Assembly (NCBI GenBank): GCA_947247005.1
Contig: OX365946.1
Coordinates: 8,998,453-9,062,452 of the forward strand
DNA: 64,000 nt
From: Spisula solida
Lineage: Eukaryota; Mollusca; Bivalvia; Venerida; Mactridae
Reading direction: 5' to 3'
Position numbers and translations under genes: made by a program. The first letter of the stretch is position 1. Every line of letters begins with the position of its first letter. The notes beneath the pieces were generated by a model, which saw only the letters and a list, made by a program, of their open reading frames with translations, had not been told where the DNA came from and did not search any database. Below are positions 1 through 11,800 of the stretch, piece by piece.

Positions 1-1298
1 GCCAGAATGGCCATTTCGGCCTTCCGTAGTTTTCGACCTAAATGCCCAAATTCCGGAATTTTGTTGTCATGGGTAAACATACATCCCAGACTAAAGAATA
101 TTATGGGCCCAGGGTCGTGCACAGGTTTTTGGGCCCGCTGGACCCCTTTAAATTTCCGGCGACCTTAAGTCGAAATGATGACAATTTTTCCTACTTTCAG
201 TTTGGGGCAGGTGTGTAGCATCCGGATGTATCGAGTTTATATCAGTGCTGCAAGTCAATAGTGTCTCAGGGACGGGGTATAGGCACCATATGAATTTCTC
301 ATAGCCCCCCAAAAAATCGTGGTAGCGGAAAGTATATATATGGTCCTTTCTCAAATTTAGGGCACATGTCTTTTTTAAGAGGCTACAGTTTCATATACAT
401 GTATAAAGATATCATGAACAAGGTGATTCAGGTGAGCGATTCAGGGCAATCGTGGCCTTCTTGTGTACTTTTCTACCATCACACTCCCAACGCAAATCTG
501 TATTTTTCATTATTCCTTGACTCTAAATGAATAGTTCGCATAAATTCAGGAAAATATATTGATTGTCGATTAGATTGGGTACATATAAGTTTTCTTCGTC
601 AAATGAGCTAACTTGATCGCTTGTATCTTTTATTTTGTTAGCACTGGCTACGGGATTCCATTTTGGAAGGGTGAAGGTGTTGCGTTTCTTGTATTATATA
701 TATATGTATGTAGAGTGATTTGTAATTGACCGACATGTATAATATTTTGTTATTAAAACTTCAAATTCCTATGCTTTAATCCAGGAATGTATGTGAACTG
801 TTGGTACTTTAATGGAAATGCTGAATGTATAAATTAGTTGTGTGCAGGAAGCTCATTGTTGCTACGACAAGAATAATTACAGAACAGAGCAGAATAGAAC
901 CTTTATTTTTAGCACTGATAACAATGTAATAGCAAGTGCACAAATAAATATACAGAGTATACTTAGCGTCAATGAAAAGTTACCACCTTATTGCCGAACA
1001 CGACTATGTTTTGACCTAACTGTGAAATCACAGCTTTCCTATTTAACAGTATTCAAATGCACACACTATAAAACTTTGGTACCGATAGGTCAGTGTATAC
1101 AAAATATCACTGACGTCCAGTATAACTGTATATAATATACATGGATTAAGGCGACAATCTGTCAAATGATATATCGTTCAATTAATATTGCTATGGTTGA
1201 AACATTGAAATGAAACAAAGTTAACTTGATTCTTCTACTGAATAACATAACATTCGGGGATAAGTGACAAACGCACACATCGTTTGTTTGCATTGTAA

Positions 1299-4200
1299 CT
1301 AGTATAAACCCCGTCTCATACAGTCATTGTCTTCTAACGCACCATATATTTCCAAATCCAAAAATGTAGGGAACTCATTCTCCACAGGTGAAGGGAACTT
1401 TTTAAAGGAATACTTGGCATCTGTTACCGATTCTCTATAAAAGTGAAGGACATTGTGCTGCTGAAAGAATGACTTAACACCAGACACTCCTAGTTCTTCA
1501 TAGACGCCCTCTGCAACCTTTGAATCAAAACAATGTAAATTCAAGATAAACCAAATTTCCACCACCGTTGATAACACTAATTCTGAACGTATAAAAAGTG
1601 GCATATGATATTTTCTTCGCACTAATAGATCATGATCTGGATCATAAAACATAACAACTATATCCTCCCGTGTACATCCAATAGTGGAGAAAATATGGCC
1701 AGTGTGTCCCTTAAGTCGTGAAGCTCTCTGTTGCGCAAAGGCATTCGATATTGTTTGACTCGCTAGTTCTGTAGAAAAGACTATGTCTCTAATATCTCTC
1801 CTCTGTTTTATTAAACCAGTACCATCACACAAATAATCCTCGTCATTTTCAAATCCTTCATCAGTTGGATCACACACTGCAATAGATGTTTGTCCCACCA
1901 TTATTTCTGGATAACCTTGCCAAGAGCGCTGGTGTCCTGAAAAATAAAATTAATTAATGTTTAACATCCTCTTTTCATTAAACAAATTCCAACACTTTTC
2001 TGTTACAAGTTACAACGTTCCCTGTGGCCAATCAGTCCCGAGACAGACTTACGCCTGGATAATTTATAAGTGGGTGTGATCCAAAGGTTTTGAGAAGAAA
2101 GCGATAAAAGATGAACAAATAGCGACACAATTAAGAAGATTTATAGGGTTACGCGTCGCTATAGAAACTTGTCGACAAGGCCAACGTGAAGAGAACTAGA
2201 TCTTATATTCGTAGTCCAAGGTCTTTGTCGATGCTCATTCCATTTCATCGTCAAGGTCGACACGTCAGTGTAAATAAAAGACCATTTAGTTATGGTATTC
2301 ATAACTATAATCGCAGAATACAAAATAGAGAAAACACGTGGAATTCCAGGCATGATTAAACCAGTAGGGCCCGTGACTTCGACAGGTTCCAAACAACTCG
2401 CAAAAATGGTCCTCAAATTTCATTTGCAGAATTTTTTCATGACGGTTCCAAGAAAACCGTAAAACCAGTGTTCACAGCATTTGTATTAAGGTAACTTGGT
2501 ACCAAATAGTAAATCAAAGCACTGAGAGTACAGGTGGGAGGCGATCTGGTTGCTGCTACTAAAGCTTAAACCGACTTTACACGTTTAATGTTCGTTTTCT
2601 TACTGCCGATCTTGTCTTGAATGTCAAAATAGGCATATGTGACTATATATGCATGTTGGGTATCTAAATAATTGTTAAAATGTGCATATTAATTTATATG
2701 TAATACGTGTATTGAATGCGTATATCAAAAGTGGCTTTAAAATAATACTACGCGCCTATTTATCAGATTCTACGGTACCGTCTTGTAATCACTTTCCTCA
2801 CAGCGTGAGACAGTCTATAGAAAGCGGCTAGCTAGTACAACGACACCATATGATTGCATAACAGTACTTTGCAGACCGTATACGATTCATTGATAAAACC
2901 ATCACTTGACCGTAGTTTGAAGTTTCTAAAAATAGCTTTACAGCCGGGACATTTGATGAACACGTCATTTTCGTATTATAAAACAAGTTCGGTATCGGCC
3001 GGTGTAGTGATTTGTTTGGCAAAAATATCGATTTAACGAACAGCTTCACAATAATTTTTGATCTTAGAATAAACAAATGTTGCTGATTGGCTTAAATCAA
3101 TTGAAAAATTTGGAGAAACATATGTAGCAGTATTGGGAATGTTGACAGTTTCTGGAACTACTTGAATGCGGATTCACATAGCAGCCTAAAGGCGGTTAAT
3201 TTTGTATTAAGAAATGGGCAATGGTAGTAATGAGAGGCTTAAATGCCTCCCAATAATTCTCATACCTATACCGGTGTGATCCAAAGTTATTTCTTGGCCA
3301 CACTCGCACGGACATTCAACACTTTTGATCTCGTTACAACCACATCTACATCTATGACTATGGGTGTAAAATAATTTGCTGGTGGTAACTCGACCGTCTG
3401 GTGTCAGGGTAGAGAATAAATGGGCTGCTAGAATGACACAGTACTCTCCCTTGCTTGAATCATACTGATCTCCTTCACGCACAGAATTGATGGCAGCTTC
3501 GTGAACTCTATAGTCTGAAACAAGCAAATCAATGTAATATTTATAAAGTGACAATAATCTACTTTATTTTAGCATTCAACCATTTCTTCGTGCAATTCAA
3601 ATAAAATCACCAGTATACGTTTTTTAAATTATTTTCATTTTTTATTTTCATGTCACTTAATTAATCATAAGAATAGTGTACACAACATTTTCATTTTTAA
3701 TCTAACGAAAATATCGAAAATTCATACTCAAGTATGTGATGTATATTTAGGTATTTGCTTTTCTGTATGTGAAAACTGTACTCATTGCATAGTATTTACA
3801 TGTAGTGACCAAAGTGAAAAGATACTCTGTAGCATACACCTAACGACAATTGTTTTACACAGTAATTATAAGAAAATATGTCGCAGAAAATTTCAGGCTA
3901 GATTTTCAAAATTAATGCATATTTCAGAATTCTTCATATGGCTTAATAACTACAGGGTTCAGATTTTAGTGTTAACCATTAACCCATTGTAATTTCTGAG
4001 AAAACTTGCTGATTATTGGCATTGTCAGTCAGTCAGTCAGTCAGTCAGTCAGTCAGTCAGTCAGTCAGTCAGTCAGTCAGTCAGTCAGTCAGTCAGTCAG
4101 TCAGTCAGTCAGTCAGTCAGTCAGTCAGTCAGTCAGTCAGTCAGTCAGTCAGTCAGTCAGTCAGTCAGTCAGTCAGTCAGTCAGTCAGTCAGTCAGTCAG

Positions 4201-5383
4201 TCAGTCAGTCAGTCAGTCAGTCAGTCAGTCAGTCAGTCAGTTCATTGTGGCTGCTATGGCAACAGAAACTTCGAAAATGGCTTAAAACCGGTTGGGGACT
4301 TCTGTATTGCTTGCAATTCTTAATGACTTGTTCATATTTATATAATAATTATATTTCTAATACATGTACTATGAATTGAAATAGTTTGCTCAGTTACTGC
4401 ATTTATTTACTATAATAACTGTTTAACACTTTTATACTTAAGGTTATCTGATTTCAATAAAATCTAAATTTAAAGCAGAGCTCTACAACAATGATCACAC
4501 TGAAATACATTTCGTAAGATAATGCATAATCATTATAGTACAATTTGTACTATAATAATTATGCATTGTCTTACAACAAGTTTTGTCAATAACTATGTAT
4601 AGAAATATGCCCATGATTCTACATAAATCAAACATAATACAATCATACTACAACAAATATGTTGGCTGATAAGCATCTTGGATAAAGCCTTAATTTATTA
4701 ATTGATCACATACTGTGTGAAGAAGACCTCTATTAAAACATTGCAAGTACATGTACTTGTTTTATTGCCCTGTACATAGCTGGATAGCGTTGCTCAAAAG
4801 TGAGCCAAATTCTGTCGAAAAATAAAAGACTGTATGTGTAAATATAGTTAATTTTAATAATACCTACCTCGCAAGAAAGTATTAAGGTATTCTAAGGCCA
4901 CTTTTGCATCTTTAGAGAGTAAGCCATCTTTTGTGTGACTCGACACTTTCTCAAATGCACGTGAAAATAGATCAGAGAGCTCTATCCCTTTAACGGTATC
5001 CGTGCAGATATTTTTCTCCTTCAGATCAAACTGCTTGAAATCTATATAAGCCATTCTAAATAGTCGAGGACGATGACTATTCAAATATCCTGTCTTCATA
5101 GAAAAGTAAAGTTTTCCTTTCTCGAGTAAAGATTTCTTGTGTCGTGTTAGTGCACGGTCGCCCTCGTGATTTGTTTCTTGCAACATGTTGACGTATCGTT
5201 CGGCTATAAGCACCAGTAACTGAATAAAAAGAAAGAAATATTTATCATTTCTCAATTGTAAAACTAACACAAAGTTCTAAATTCTGGCCACATTATATCA
5301 CGCACTTTTGATAAAACTTCGTGATTGTATTTCCCGGACCCAGAATCATTCCCGTGTACACCCACCGCTCCCCCAAGGGCACC
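1299..5383 (-). CDS. Uncharacterised Cys-rich spliced gene, copy A (5' part replaced by LINE)
   Basis: I do not recognise the family. I infer exons on the minus strand from splice sites and phase: 5383-5306 (weak donor, tentative), 5219-4868, 3514-3266 and 1936-1299 (stop). The acceptors are good pyrimidine-tract CAGs, and the donors GTAGGT and GTATGA keep the frame. The last three exons encode about 412 residues. The middle exon has a Cys cluster (CRCGC, then CPCECG, with flanking His) that could bind zinc. The last exon carries GYPEIMVG followed by an ELASQT...AQQ stretch and a hydrophobic FYDPDHDLL stretch. This loosely recalls a PD-(D/E)XK nuclease core, but that is a weak inference. The upstream end runs straight into LINE tail sequence at 5384, so this copy is probably 5'-truncated. 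All visible frames are open. Confidence 0.6.
4025..4240. repeat. (TCAG)54 microsatellite
   Basis: A perfect TCAG tetranucleotide tract of 216 bp lies in the intron between the 4868-5219 and 3266-3514 exons of the copy A gene. The matching tract in copy B has 115 units. The Gln-Ser-Val-Ser reading frames it creates are not genes. Confidence 0.98.
4514..4574. repeat. Short AT-rich hairpin (foldback) in intron
   Basis: Inverted arms of about 30 bp, with outer ends GTAAGATAATGCATAAT and the complement of ATTATGCATTGTCTTAC, meet at a central AGTACAATTTGTACT. The hairpin is conserved in copy B at 17374-17434. It is probably a tiny foldback or MITE relic. Confidence 0.6.
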
Positions 5384-5721
5384 TTTTACTTTTATTCCTC
5401 CAGTAATGAAGATATACATAATATATTTACATGAAAATAAGATACATATATACAATTGAAACTGTTTGCATTTTATACATCAACAAATATATCAACAAAT
5501 ATATGACTACAATGATTGCGGCAAGTGTTCATTAGTATTAACATCATATTCATAATATACCCACGGCTCAATATCATGTTTAATTCACTGACGGTTTACC
5601 TTACCGAAACGAAATGTAAGGCAAAACAAGTGAGTCACTAATCACCATATGAATACCTCTGTATAGCAACTGCCCGTAATAAAATTGTAATCTGGCTATA
5701 CATATACTAATATATAGCACG

Positions 5722-8700
5722 TTACACAAGCTTGCATACAGCTAAAGCAATATGTACATTATGCGATACAATACCATTATTTCTAACAGCGAGATCCAGA
5801 ATTAACTTACACTGATCTATTACATTCATGTTTATAAGTTTTTTGTACTCGTTATATCCAATACAGTATATCAGAGAATTCCACAGTTCAGTATGGTCAT
5901 TACTAACACAATGACATAACCAGTGAATCACTAAATTATCTGTGAGCAATGAGCATTTCCGGCATCGTTGTATGTGTTGTCTTGATGTAAACTTCATGAC
6001 TGTATGAAGAATGCGTCTACATGCGCGCGATAAGGAGGGCGTATTCTTTGAGACATACCACAAAGGGGAGCAGCGATCACTGTCAACGACACTAGGAAAC
6101 AGCCAGTTGTTTTCGCCTTGTATAGCCTCTTCAAACATTCTGGTGTGGCTAGGAGACATCACGTTCCGTTTAAGTATTCCCTTCCATGCATTTTTACTAG
6201 GGAAAGTCGCACTTTGTATAAAAGTATCAATATATTCTACTAATTTGTAACTGTTCAAAAGTCTGTATATATCAGGAATAAATCCTATAGAGTGTCTGTC
6301 ACCATTAACAAATCGACATAATCTGTGCACAAATACTTTACTGGCAAGGTAATCACTTGATAGCCTACACAATTGTCCCAATAGTTGAAGTTTCTTGAAA
6401 TCGATCAATGTCTCTATTGCAACCAGGTTCACACATGTCAGAGCAAGATTAGTACTGGTGCCCTTTACGAACTGTTGCATGTGTTTAATGCAGAAGCGAT
6501 GGGCCCTTTCAAGTTTATTCATGTCACTTTTTGAATATGTTGACCACAGTTCGCAACCGTACAGCGCCTTAGGCAAAACAACCGTTTGATATATAGTTCT
6601 AATTGTAATTGGATTCACTGATGCCGTATCGACTACATTGGTTACAATACTAAAGTATGTTCCACGTAACTTGGTACAAGCCTCCTGTATGTTAATCTTT
6701 GTACTGAACTTATCAGTGCACGTGATGCCTAAATGGCAATAACTATCGCTTTCATCGATTGTATCTGGCCCAATTTTGAATTCACGATTGTCTCCCTTGG
6801 ATAGTCGGTCGTTAAACACAATCACTTTACATTTAGCAGCGTTATAGAAATATCTCCATTTCCGAGAATAGTTCGAGCAAATGTCTAACATATTGTCCAA
6901 TCCTGTTTTTGAGAAAGATATCAGTGCCATATCGTCTGCGACTGTTGGTGAACATAGCTGGTTCTTGTACATGCACAATCCAAACCCACTAGCTTCTAGT
7001 TCATTTATAAGTCCGTTAATAAAAACGAGATACATAAGTGGAGAGCTTTTTCCTCCTTGTCGCGTACCTTGTAGCACTGGAAATTCAGCAGATACCAAAC
7101 CTTGGCATCTAATGCGACTCATAGAATTGGTGTACATTTCACGTATTGATAGTAGTGTGGTGGCATCAACATTGTACTCCATCAACTTGTAAAACAAACC
7201 AGAGTGCCAAACATGATCGAATGCCTGCTTGCCGTCGAGAAAACACGTATACACTTTCGACGACTGTTCATACTGTTCATAACCGTAGTACATACATTCC
7301 CGGAGCACAAACGAGCTCATCATGCATCCAAGGCCACGTTGAAATCCTCCTTGTTGTTTGTTTATTTTCAGTAATAATGTCTCCTGGCATCGGTCCAAAA
7401 GAACCATTTCAAACACTTTTAACAAAGTAGATGACAACGTAATGGCACGGTAATTGTTCGGATCATCTTTGCGTTTTCTGCCCCCTTTATGTAACGTGAT
7501 AATAATTCCACTTTTCGTGCGATTCGGAATATAATTCAGTCTCAACATATATGTATACAAGTTTGACAGCACCGGTGCAAGTTCTTGTTGTGCGTAGATA
7601 AGATGTTCATAGACTAAATGGTCATCACTGCCGGCTTTTCCTTTCGGTAGAGTTTGTATGGTTTTCTCTATAGTTTCTGCACTTACATATGCACTTTTGT
7701 CTGGTTCTAATGAACTAAATTGTTCGTTCACCGTAGACTCAACAACTCGTCTCCATTCATCATTAAACACTCGCGAATCTGACTGTGAATATAGATCTTT
7801 GAAGTACAGTCCCCATTGTTCAGATAACTTTTCTCGGCCTCTACACAGTTCGTTATTAAATACTATTCCGGCCCCATTACTAGATTTATTCGTCTTATTC
7901 CGCGATTTTAACGTTTTCCAAAAGTTCACATCGTGTGTTTCTGCCTCTTTTTCTAACTTCTGGTCAAGTGATAATAAGTACTGTCTGACGCATTGTCTAT
8001 GGCGACGTCTAAACTCAGTTTTAAGACGTTTGTAATGTAAGAGCACACGCGAATCCTTATTACGAGGTCTACCTGCTTTACACCACGCTTCTCTTGGACA
8101 CTTCATTCTATTGTGTAATTCACTGAGTTCTGATGTCCAGTAAGGTTTCAAATAAGCACGATATCGTTTTTGAGGATGAGACACTAGTTTATCACACAAT
8201 GCCTTATATAAATGGTCAATACCTTGCTCATCAAGATCACAGTGAGTGAATGTATTCAATTGTTCATCTTCCGCAATGAGAGTTTGATAGTAAGACACAC
8301 TTTCATTATTCGATTTCTTCCAGCTCACACAATGCTCGGTATTATGAAGCTTGCTGTTAGAAATATGACATGCAATACAACAAAGAATAGGTCTATGTCT
8401 AGAAACATTCAAACAATGATCATCAGCTATCTCACAATGCAAAACTAAATCTATATATTCTACAGGTAACAAAACATAGTCAATCATAGATACATACTGA
8501 TTCTCATACGATACAAAGGAGTTCCTGGGACCGTGACATATACGTGAGCAGTTTACAGCATTGAGATTACAATCAGACATAAACTTACATAAAAGTTTGT
8601 CACGTGTACTAAAATTCACAGTATTGATTCGAGCATTAAAATCACCTAAGAAAACCGTTAGTCCTTGATTACAATACGAATAATACAAGTTAAACAGTAA

Positions 8701-9124
8701 TGCTATACACTCATCGTACTTATCAATACTGTGATTAGTACAAGGCAAATATACCTGAAATATAAATATACATTGTATAGTCTTTGGGCGAGCTTTGTAA
8801 TTGTATACCCACAATTCGATCACTGTCAATATTCAATGGTACTACATAATTATCAAATTTCCTATGCCATAAGATGGCGACACCTCCTTTACCGACCTTC
8901 CGCTTGCAGCTTGTGTTCATCAAGTCATTGTCACATACCGCGTGATATTTATAGCAACTAGAAATATCCCCTAGAAAGTATAAATTATTAGTATTTAACC
9001 AATGCTCTGAGATCCCACATATATCTATCTCGCCTCCTGTAATAACATCACACAGGTAGGACGCACTAGACATGATACCTGTCACATTCCATGTTATCAT
9101 ATTTAATCTGTTATGAACCATCAA
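5722..9124 (-). pseudogene. LINE ORF2: endonuclease-reverse transcriptase with one frameshift
   Basis: The first frame (9124-8735) starts with MMVHNRLNMITWNVTGI and carries the endonuclease motifs ITWNVTGI and GISEHWL. A frame change in the AT-rich stretch around 8750-8800 moves the sequence into the second frame (to 5722). That frame continues with FQVYLP, the GDFNAR catalytic motif, MIDYVLLP and RHRPIL. The RT then follows: GFQRGLGC, FLDGKQAFDHVWH, GTRQGGKSSP and VADDMALIS, where the usual Y of YADD is V and the usual K-AFD is Q-AFD. The C-terminal region has a CRKC...H...C cluster near the end, as in many LINE C-termini. Apart from the single shift the frame is open for about 1000 residues, so the copy is young. 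The frameshift makes it non-autonomous unless it is a sequencing error. Confidence 0.88.
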
Positions 9125-9174
9125 ATAAAATGAGCATATATCACACCTTAAGTCAAACTATCGGAATATCACAG

Positions 9175-10716
9175 TTATTCCACATCCGAACTTAGACCTT
9201 CATAACGATTAGCACCGTCATAAATACAGTCACTCGTACTTGAATAGAGACCTGTCTTCCTCCCATCTGGCTGACGTCCGTAGTCATCTCGTCTCATCCT
9301 CGGTGGTTGGACACGATCATCTCTCCTCATCCTCGGTGGCTGGTCAATATCATTTCGTCTCATCCTCGGTGGTTGGTCACGCATATGTTGTCTCGATTTC
9401 CATAGTCTACATGTAACGTAGTCTGGCCAGAAGCCTCGATCCAGCACCATATCAGCACTGTCATCAGCCATAACGTTAAGTCTGATAAGCACTTTATTTG
9501 TGTTATGACGTAGAGGGAACACACTTATAGTGCTGACTTTCGGTCCCTTTCTGTTAATAACATTACTTAATATATCTGTGTTCACTGTGTTCGATAAACC
9601 AAGAACACAAAAACGCTTCGTACGTTTCCGTCTGTGGTCCCAAAACCCATCGTTCATATGGTTATCACCGTCCTCCTTACCGGTTATATGCACTGGGATA
9701 TGTAGCCCATTGCTTACTGGCGACTGTTGAGTAACAGGTACATGGTTGCTAGCAGCTTTGGTATCCAGGACTCTTCCACAAGATGCGTTGTTTTCATGGA
9801 CTACATCGGCATATTGGTCCGTACCAGAACAATTTAAAGTGTTTGTTTTCACTGGTGTTTGAGTTTCATAATATGTATTAGTGTTCAGACTGGCTATTGT
9901 CACAATGTTTTCAGTTTCCAGGAAACTCTCCACAAGTCTAATACGGTCTTCTAGTTGTAAGATTGTCCGACACAATGAACTAGTGATATTATGAACAGTA
10001 TCACGTGAGTTGAACATGCACTGCTTTACTTCCTGGTTACAACTGTGCAGGTCATTCTTAATGCTGTCCAATACGGATTTAGTTGCCGCCATTTGTTCCG
10101 ACCGCATTTTCTCCTGAGCATGTTGTCGTTGTTTCATAAGAAGAATGTCTGCTTGCATACCCGACATGGTATCTTTGCAAACGGATAACTCTTTGGCACA
10201 CAAACAATGTGCCGGAAGTGACGTTGTGGTTCGTGTGTCCTTACGATTCACTGATGATTTCCTCACTTTGGATGTACTGATAAGTGATTTCAGTATGTTA
10301 CAATCACCACCTTCCGTAACATCTATGATACTGTGAATGTCTTGCGCTAACTTCACTACCACAGGTTCACCGGTTCGCGTTGACACCCTGCGTTTCAAAT
10401 CAGCATCATTTCCAAATGGAAAATTCGAGTGAACTATTTTTAAATGTTTAAAATATTCCGTTCTTATTCTCTCTAAGTCAATTTCGCTAGATGAAAAGTC
10501 CGTTAGAATTTGCGATACAAACATGTCTCTGGGTAACTCCCTATACAGCTTTACTACCGAGCGATATTCCTCAAGAACCTGCATGCGTTCTTCGTTGATG
10601 TCGGATTCAGCTGAGTCATAATCACTAAACTCATCAGACACATTGCCCGATGTCGATTCTGGGTAGACCTCATCCACTTCATCCAATATGTTAAACTGCA
10701 CCGTTATTTCATCCAT
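9175..10716 (-). CDS. LINE ORF1 protein (513 aa), coiled-coil plus RNA-binding-like fold
   Basis: This is the RNA-binding partner of the LINE, expected to coat the transcript in cytoplasmic RNP particles. The N-terminus is acidic (residues 1-45). A heptad-like helical region spans about 195-290. It is followed by an RRM/transposase-22-like segment starting near RFCVLGLSN and ending with DRGFWPDYVTCRLW, a pattern typical of CR1-like ORF1 proteins. The C-terminus has three copies of an 11-residue unit containing QPPRMRR, encoded by a 33-bp tandem repeat around 9285-9385. This gives a basic Arg-rich tail likely to bind nucleic acid. The ATG at 10716 is the first Met of the frame. It lies 50 bp upstream of ORF2, consistent with a bicistronic transcript. 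Confidence 0.8.
   Translation of the reverse strand: MDEITVQFNILDEVDEVYPESTSGNVSDEFSDYDSAESDINEERMQVLEEYRSVVKLYRELPRDMFVSQILTDFSSSEIDLERIRTEYFKHLKIVHSNFPFGNDADLKRRVSTRTGEPVVVKLAQDIHSIIDVTEGGDCNILKSLISTSKVRKSSVNRKDTRTTTSLPAHCLCAKELSVCKDTMSGMQADILLMKQRQHAQEKMRSEQMAATKSVLDSIKNDLHSCNQEVKQCMFNSRDTVHNITSSLCRTILQLEDRIRLVESFLETENIVTIASLNTNTYYETQTPVKTNTLNCSGTDQYADVVHENNASCGRVLDTKAASNHVPVTQQSPVSNGLHIPVHITGKEDGDNHMNDGFWDHRRKRTKRFCVLGLSNTVNTDILSNVINRKGPKVSTISVFPLRHNTNKVLIRLNVMADDSADMVLDRGFWPDYVTCRLWKSRQHMRDQPPRMRRNDIDQPPRMRRDDRVQPPRMRRDDYGRQPDGRKTGLYSSTSDCIYDGANRYEGLSSDVE
9285..9385 (-). repeat. 33-bp tandem repeat (3 copies) in LINE ORF1
   Basis: Three in-frame 33-bp units each contain the complement of CATCCTCGGTGG. 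They encode the repeated QPPRMRR basic segment at the C-terminus of ORF1. Confidence 0.85.
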
Positions 10717-10900
10717 TGTTCACATTCAAAGTTCTAGATTTCAAATCAATAGTTAAACGTTCATTTCCTGATATCAGCCCGTATTCCGTTCTTTATTATG
10801 TACGGATTAACGTGGCTTTATCGCTACCTCAGCTGGCGGCTCAGTAATGCGTGACGAAATTTTGAGCGTACTGGTGAGCGATAATCAGAATCAATTCATC

Positions 10901-11800
10901 AAAATAACAATGTCTATTCAACGTAGATCTTAGATATACATATAGTGATTTCAAATCGATAAGAACAAAGGATTATCCAAAATAGTGAATTAATCAAAGC
11001 TCATAGTCAAATTTAGCATACTGAATATATCTGCAACTCACTCATGTATTCAATAATCCAATAAACAATCCAATTTAATCCTTTATATCCAATAAACACA
11101 TTATTATCACAATTTTTGTCAGATCGATCAAAACACGTCTTGTTTACAAATCGTACCGGAAGTATCTTGAATAAGGTCCCAGGTGTTGCAATCATGATTC
11201 TGTCAGCTGTTACAAAGAGGCTATGAAGTACAATACCATATGCTGAATGTTTGATGTGTGTTATGTAACTTCTGTCTTATAATACAGGCGTAAAAAATGC
11301 TTAATCCGGGTAACATTACTTGCCCTTCAGCAGATCAATTGTATTTTCTTAAATTGCGAAGTTTCTTGTTAATGTTAAAGAATTGTTAGTTATTTCCAGT
11401 ATTGTATAGACTACTCTGAGCTTGATACACACTTTCTCAGGATTATTCCTCAAGGAAAGACTGGTGCCAGACATGAATAAGTGTCAAAACAGTCTACCTA
11501 CACAATGTAAGACTTTCTCTATCATCAGTCTCGCACACATAAATATATAAAGTCATGATTTTGCAATAATAAATTCTTCTGACATCCACAACCTCTGCCA
11601 TCCCGTTTTCAAGTGCATTCATGCCCCCTCCTCAACTTTTTCCTGCTGCAGCTATTTGCACAAAATCGTAAGAAAAATCATGTTTTTTGCTTTATTATAT
11701 CCAAAGAATGTCAACATTGTGTATAATAAATATTTAGATGTCTGGAACATTAAAAAATAAAAATAGTTTGAAACTTTGTATGTCTTTTGTTTTGATTTTT
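10901..11800. other. Spacer between LINE 5' region and mollusc-type repeat
   Basis: No convincing gene is visible. It may include the LINE 5' UTR. The short ORF at 11013-11195 has no recognisable motif. The rest is AT-rich single-copy-looking sequence. Confidence 0.4.

Larger units (their letters stand above)
1..5383. repeat. Large segmental duplication, copy A
   Basis: This block is repeated almost exactly at 12585-18235. The offset is 12584 up to the microsatellite and 12852 after it. Differences are about a dozen SNPs over the first 4 kb, a 4-bp indel near 3976, and about 40 bp of microsatellite flank that is absent here. Identity stops abruptly after position 5383 (18235 in copy B), where the sequence enters the tail of a LINE. 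The left limit is outside the window, because position 1 already matches 12585. It contains one minus-strand spliced gene (exons at 1299-1936, 3266-3514, 4868-5219 and 5306-5383). Positions 1-1298 hold only repeat-like sequence downstream of that gene. An assembly artefact (two haplotypes joined) is an alternative to true duplication. Confidence 0.95.
5384..10900 (-). mobile_element. APE-type non-LTR retrotransposon (LINE), nearly full length
   Basis: Two minus-strand ORFs in LINE order support this call. ORF1 (10716-9175) is followed after 50 bp by ORF2 (9124-5722), which carries an AP-like endonuclease and a reverse transcriptase. The 3' end is placed at 5384. There an AATAAAAGTAAAA tail, read on the minus strand, meets the exon sequence shared with copy B. 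A 12-bp direct repeat (ATATTTGTTGAT twice on the minus strand, near 5480-5505) lies in the 3' UTR. The 5' end is uncertain, somewhere between 10720 and about 11200. The RT motif set (RQGG, ADD) suggests the CR1/L2/jockey group, but the clade cannot be fixed by eye. Confidence 0.85.

Noticed and set aside
148..354. 68-residue ORF repeated at 12732-12938
   Set aside because: Lies in repeat-like sequence at the end of the mollusc-type element. No motif, and duplicated only because the whole block is.
2828..3076. Small ORFs on both strands at 2828-3076
   Set aside because: They fall in the intron between the 3266-3514 and 1299-1936 exons and have no splice support.
4006..4323. Long QSVS-repeat ORFs here and at 16597-17239
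   Set aside because: They are translations of the (TCAG)n microsatellite, present in several frames. No gene context.
5722..8829. Plus-strand ORFs opposite LINE ORF2
   Set aside because: Antisense shadows of the long reverse-transcriptase frame.
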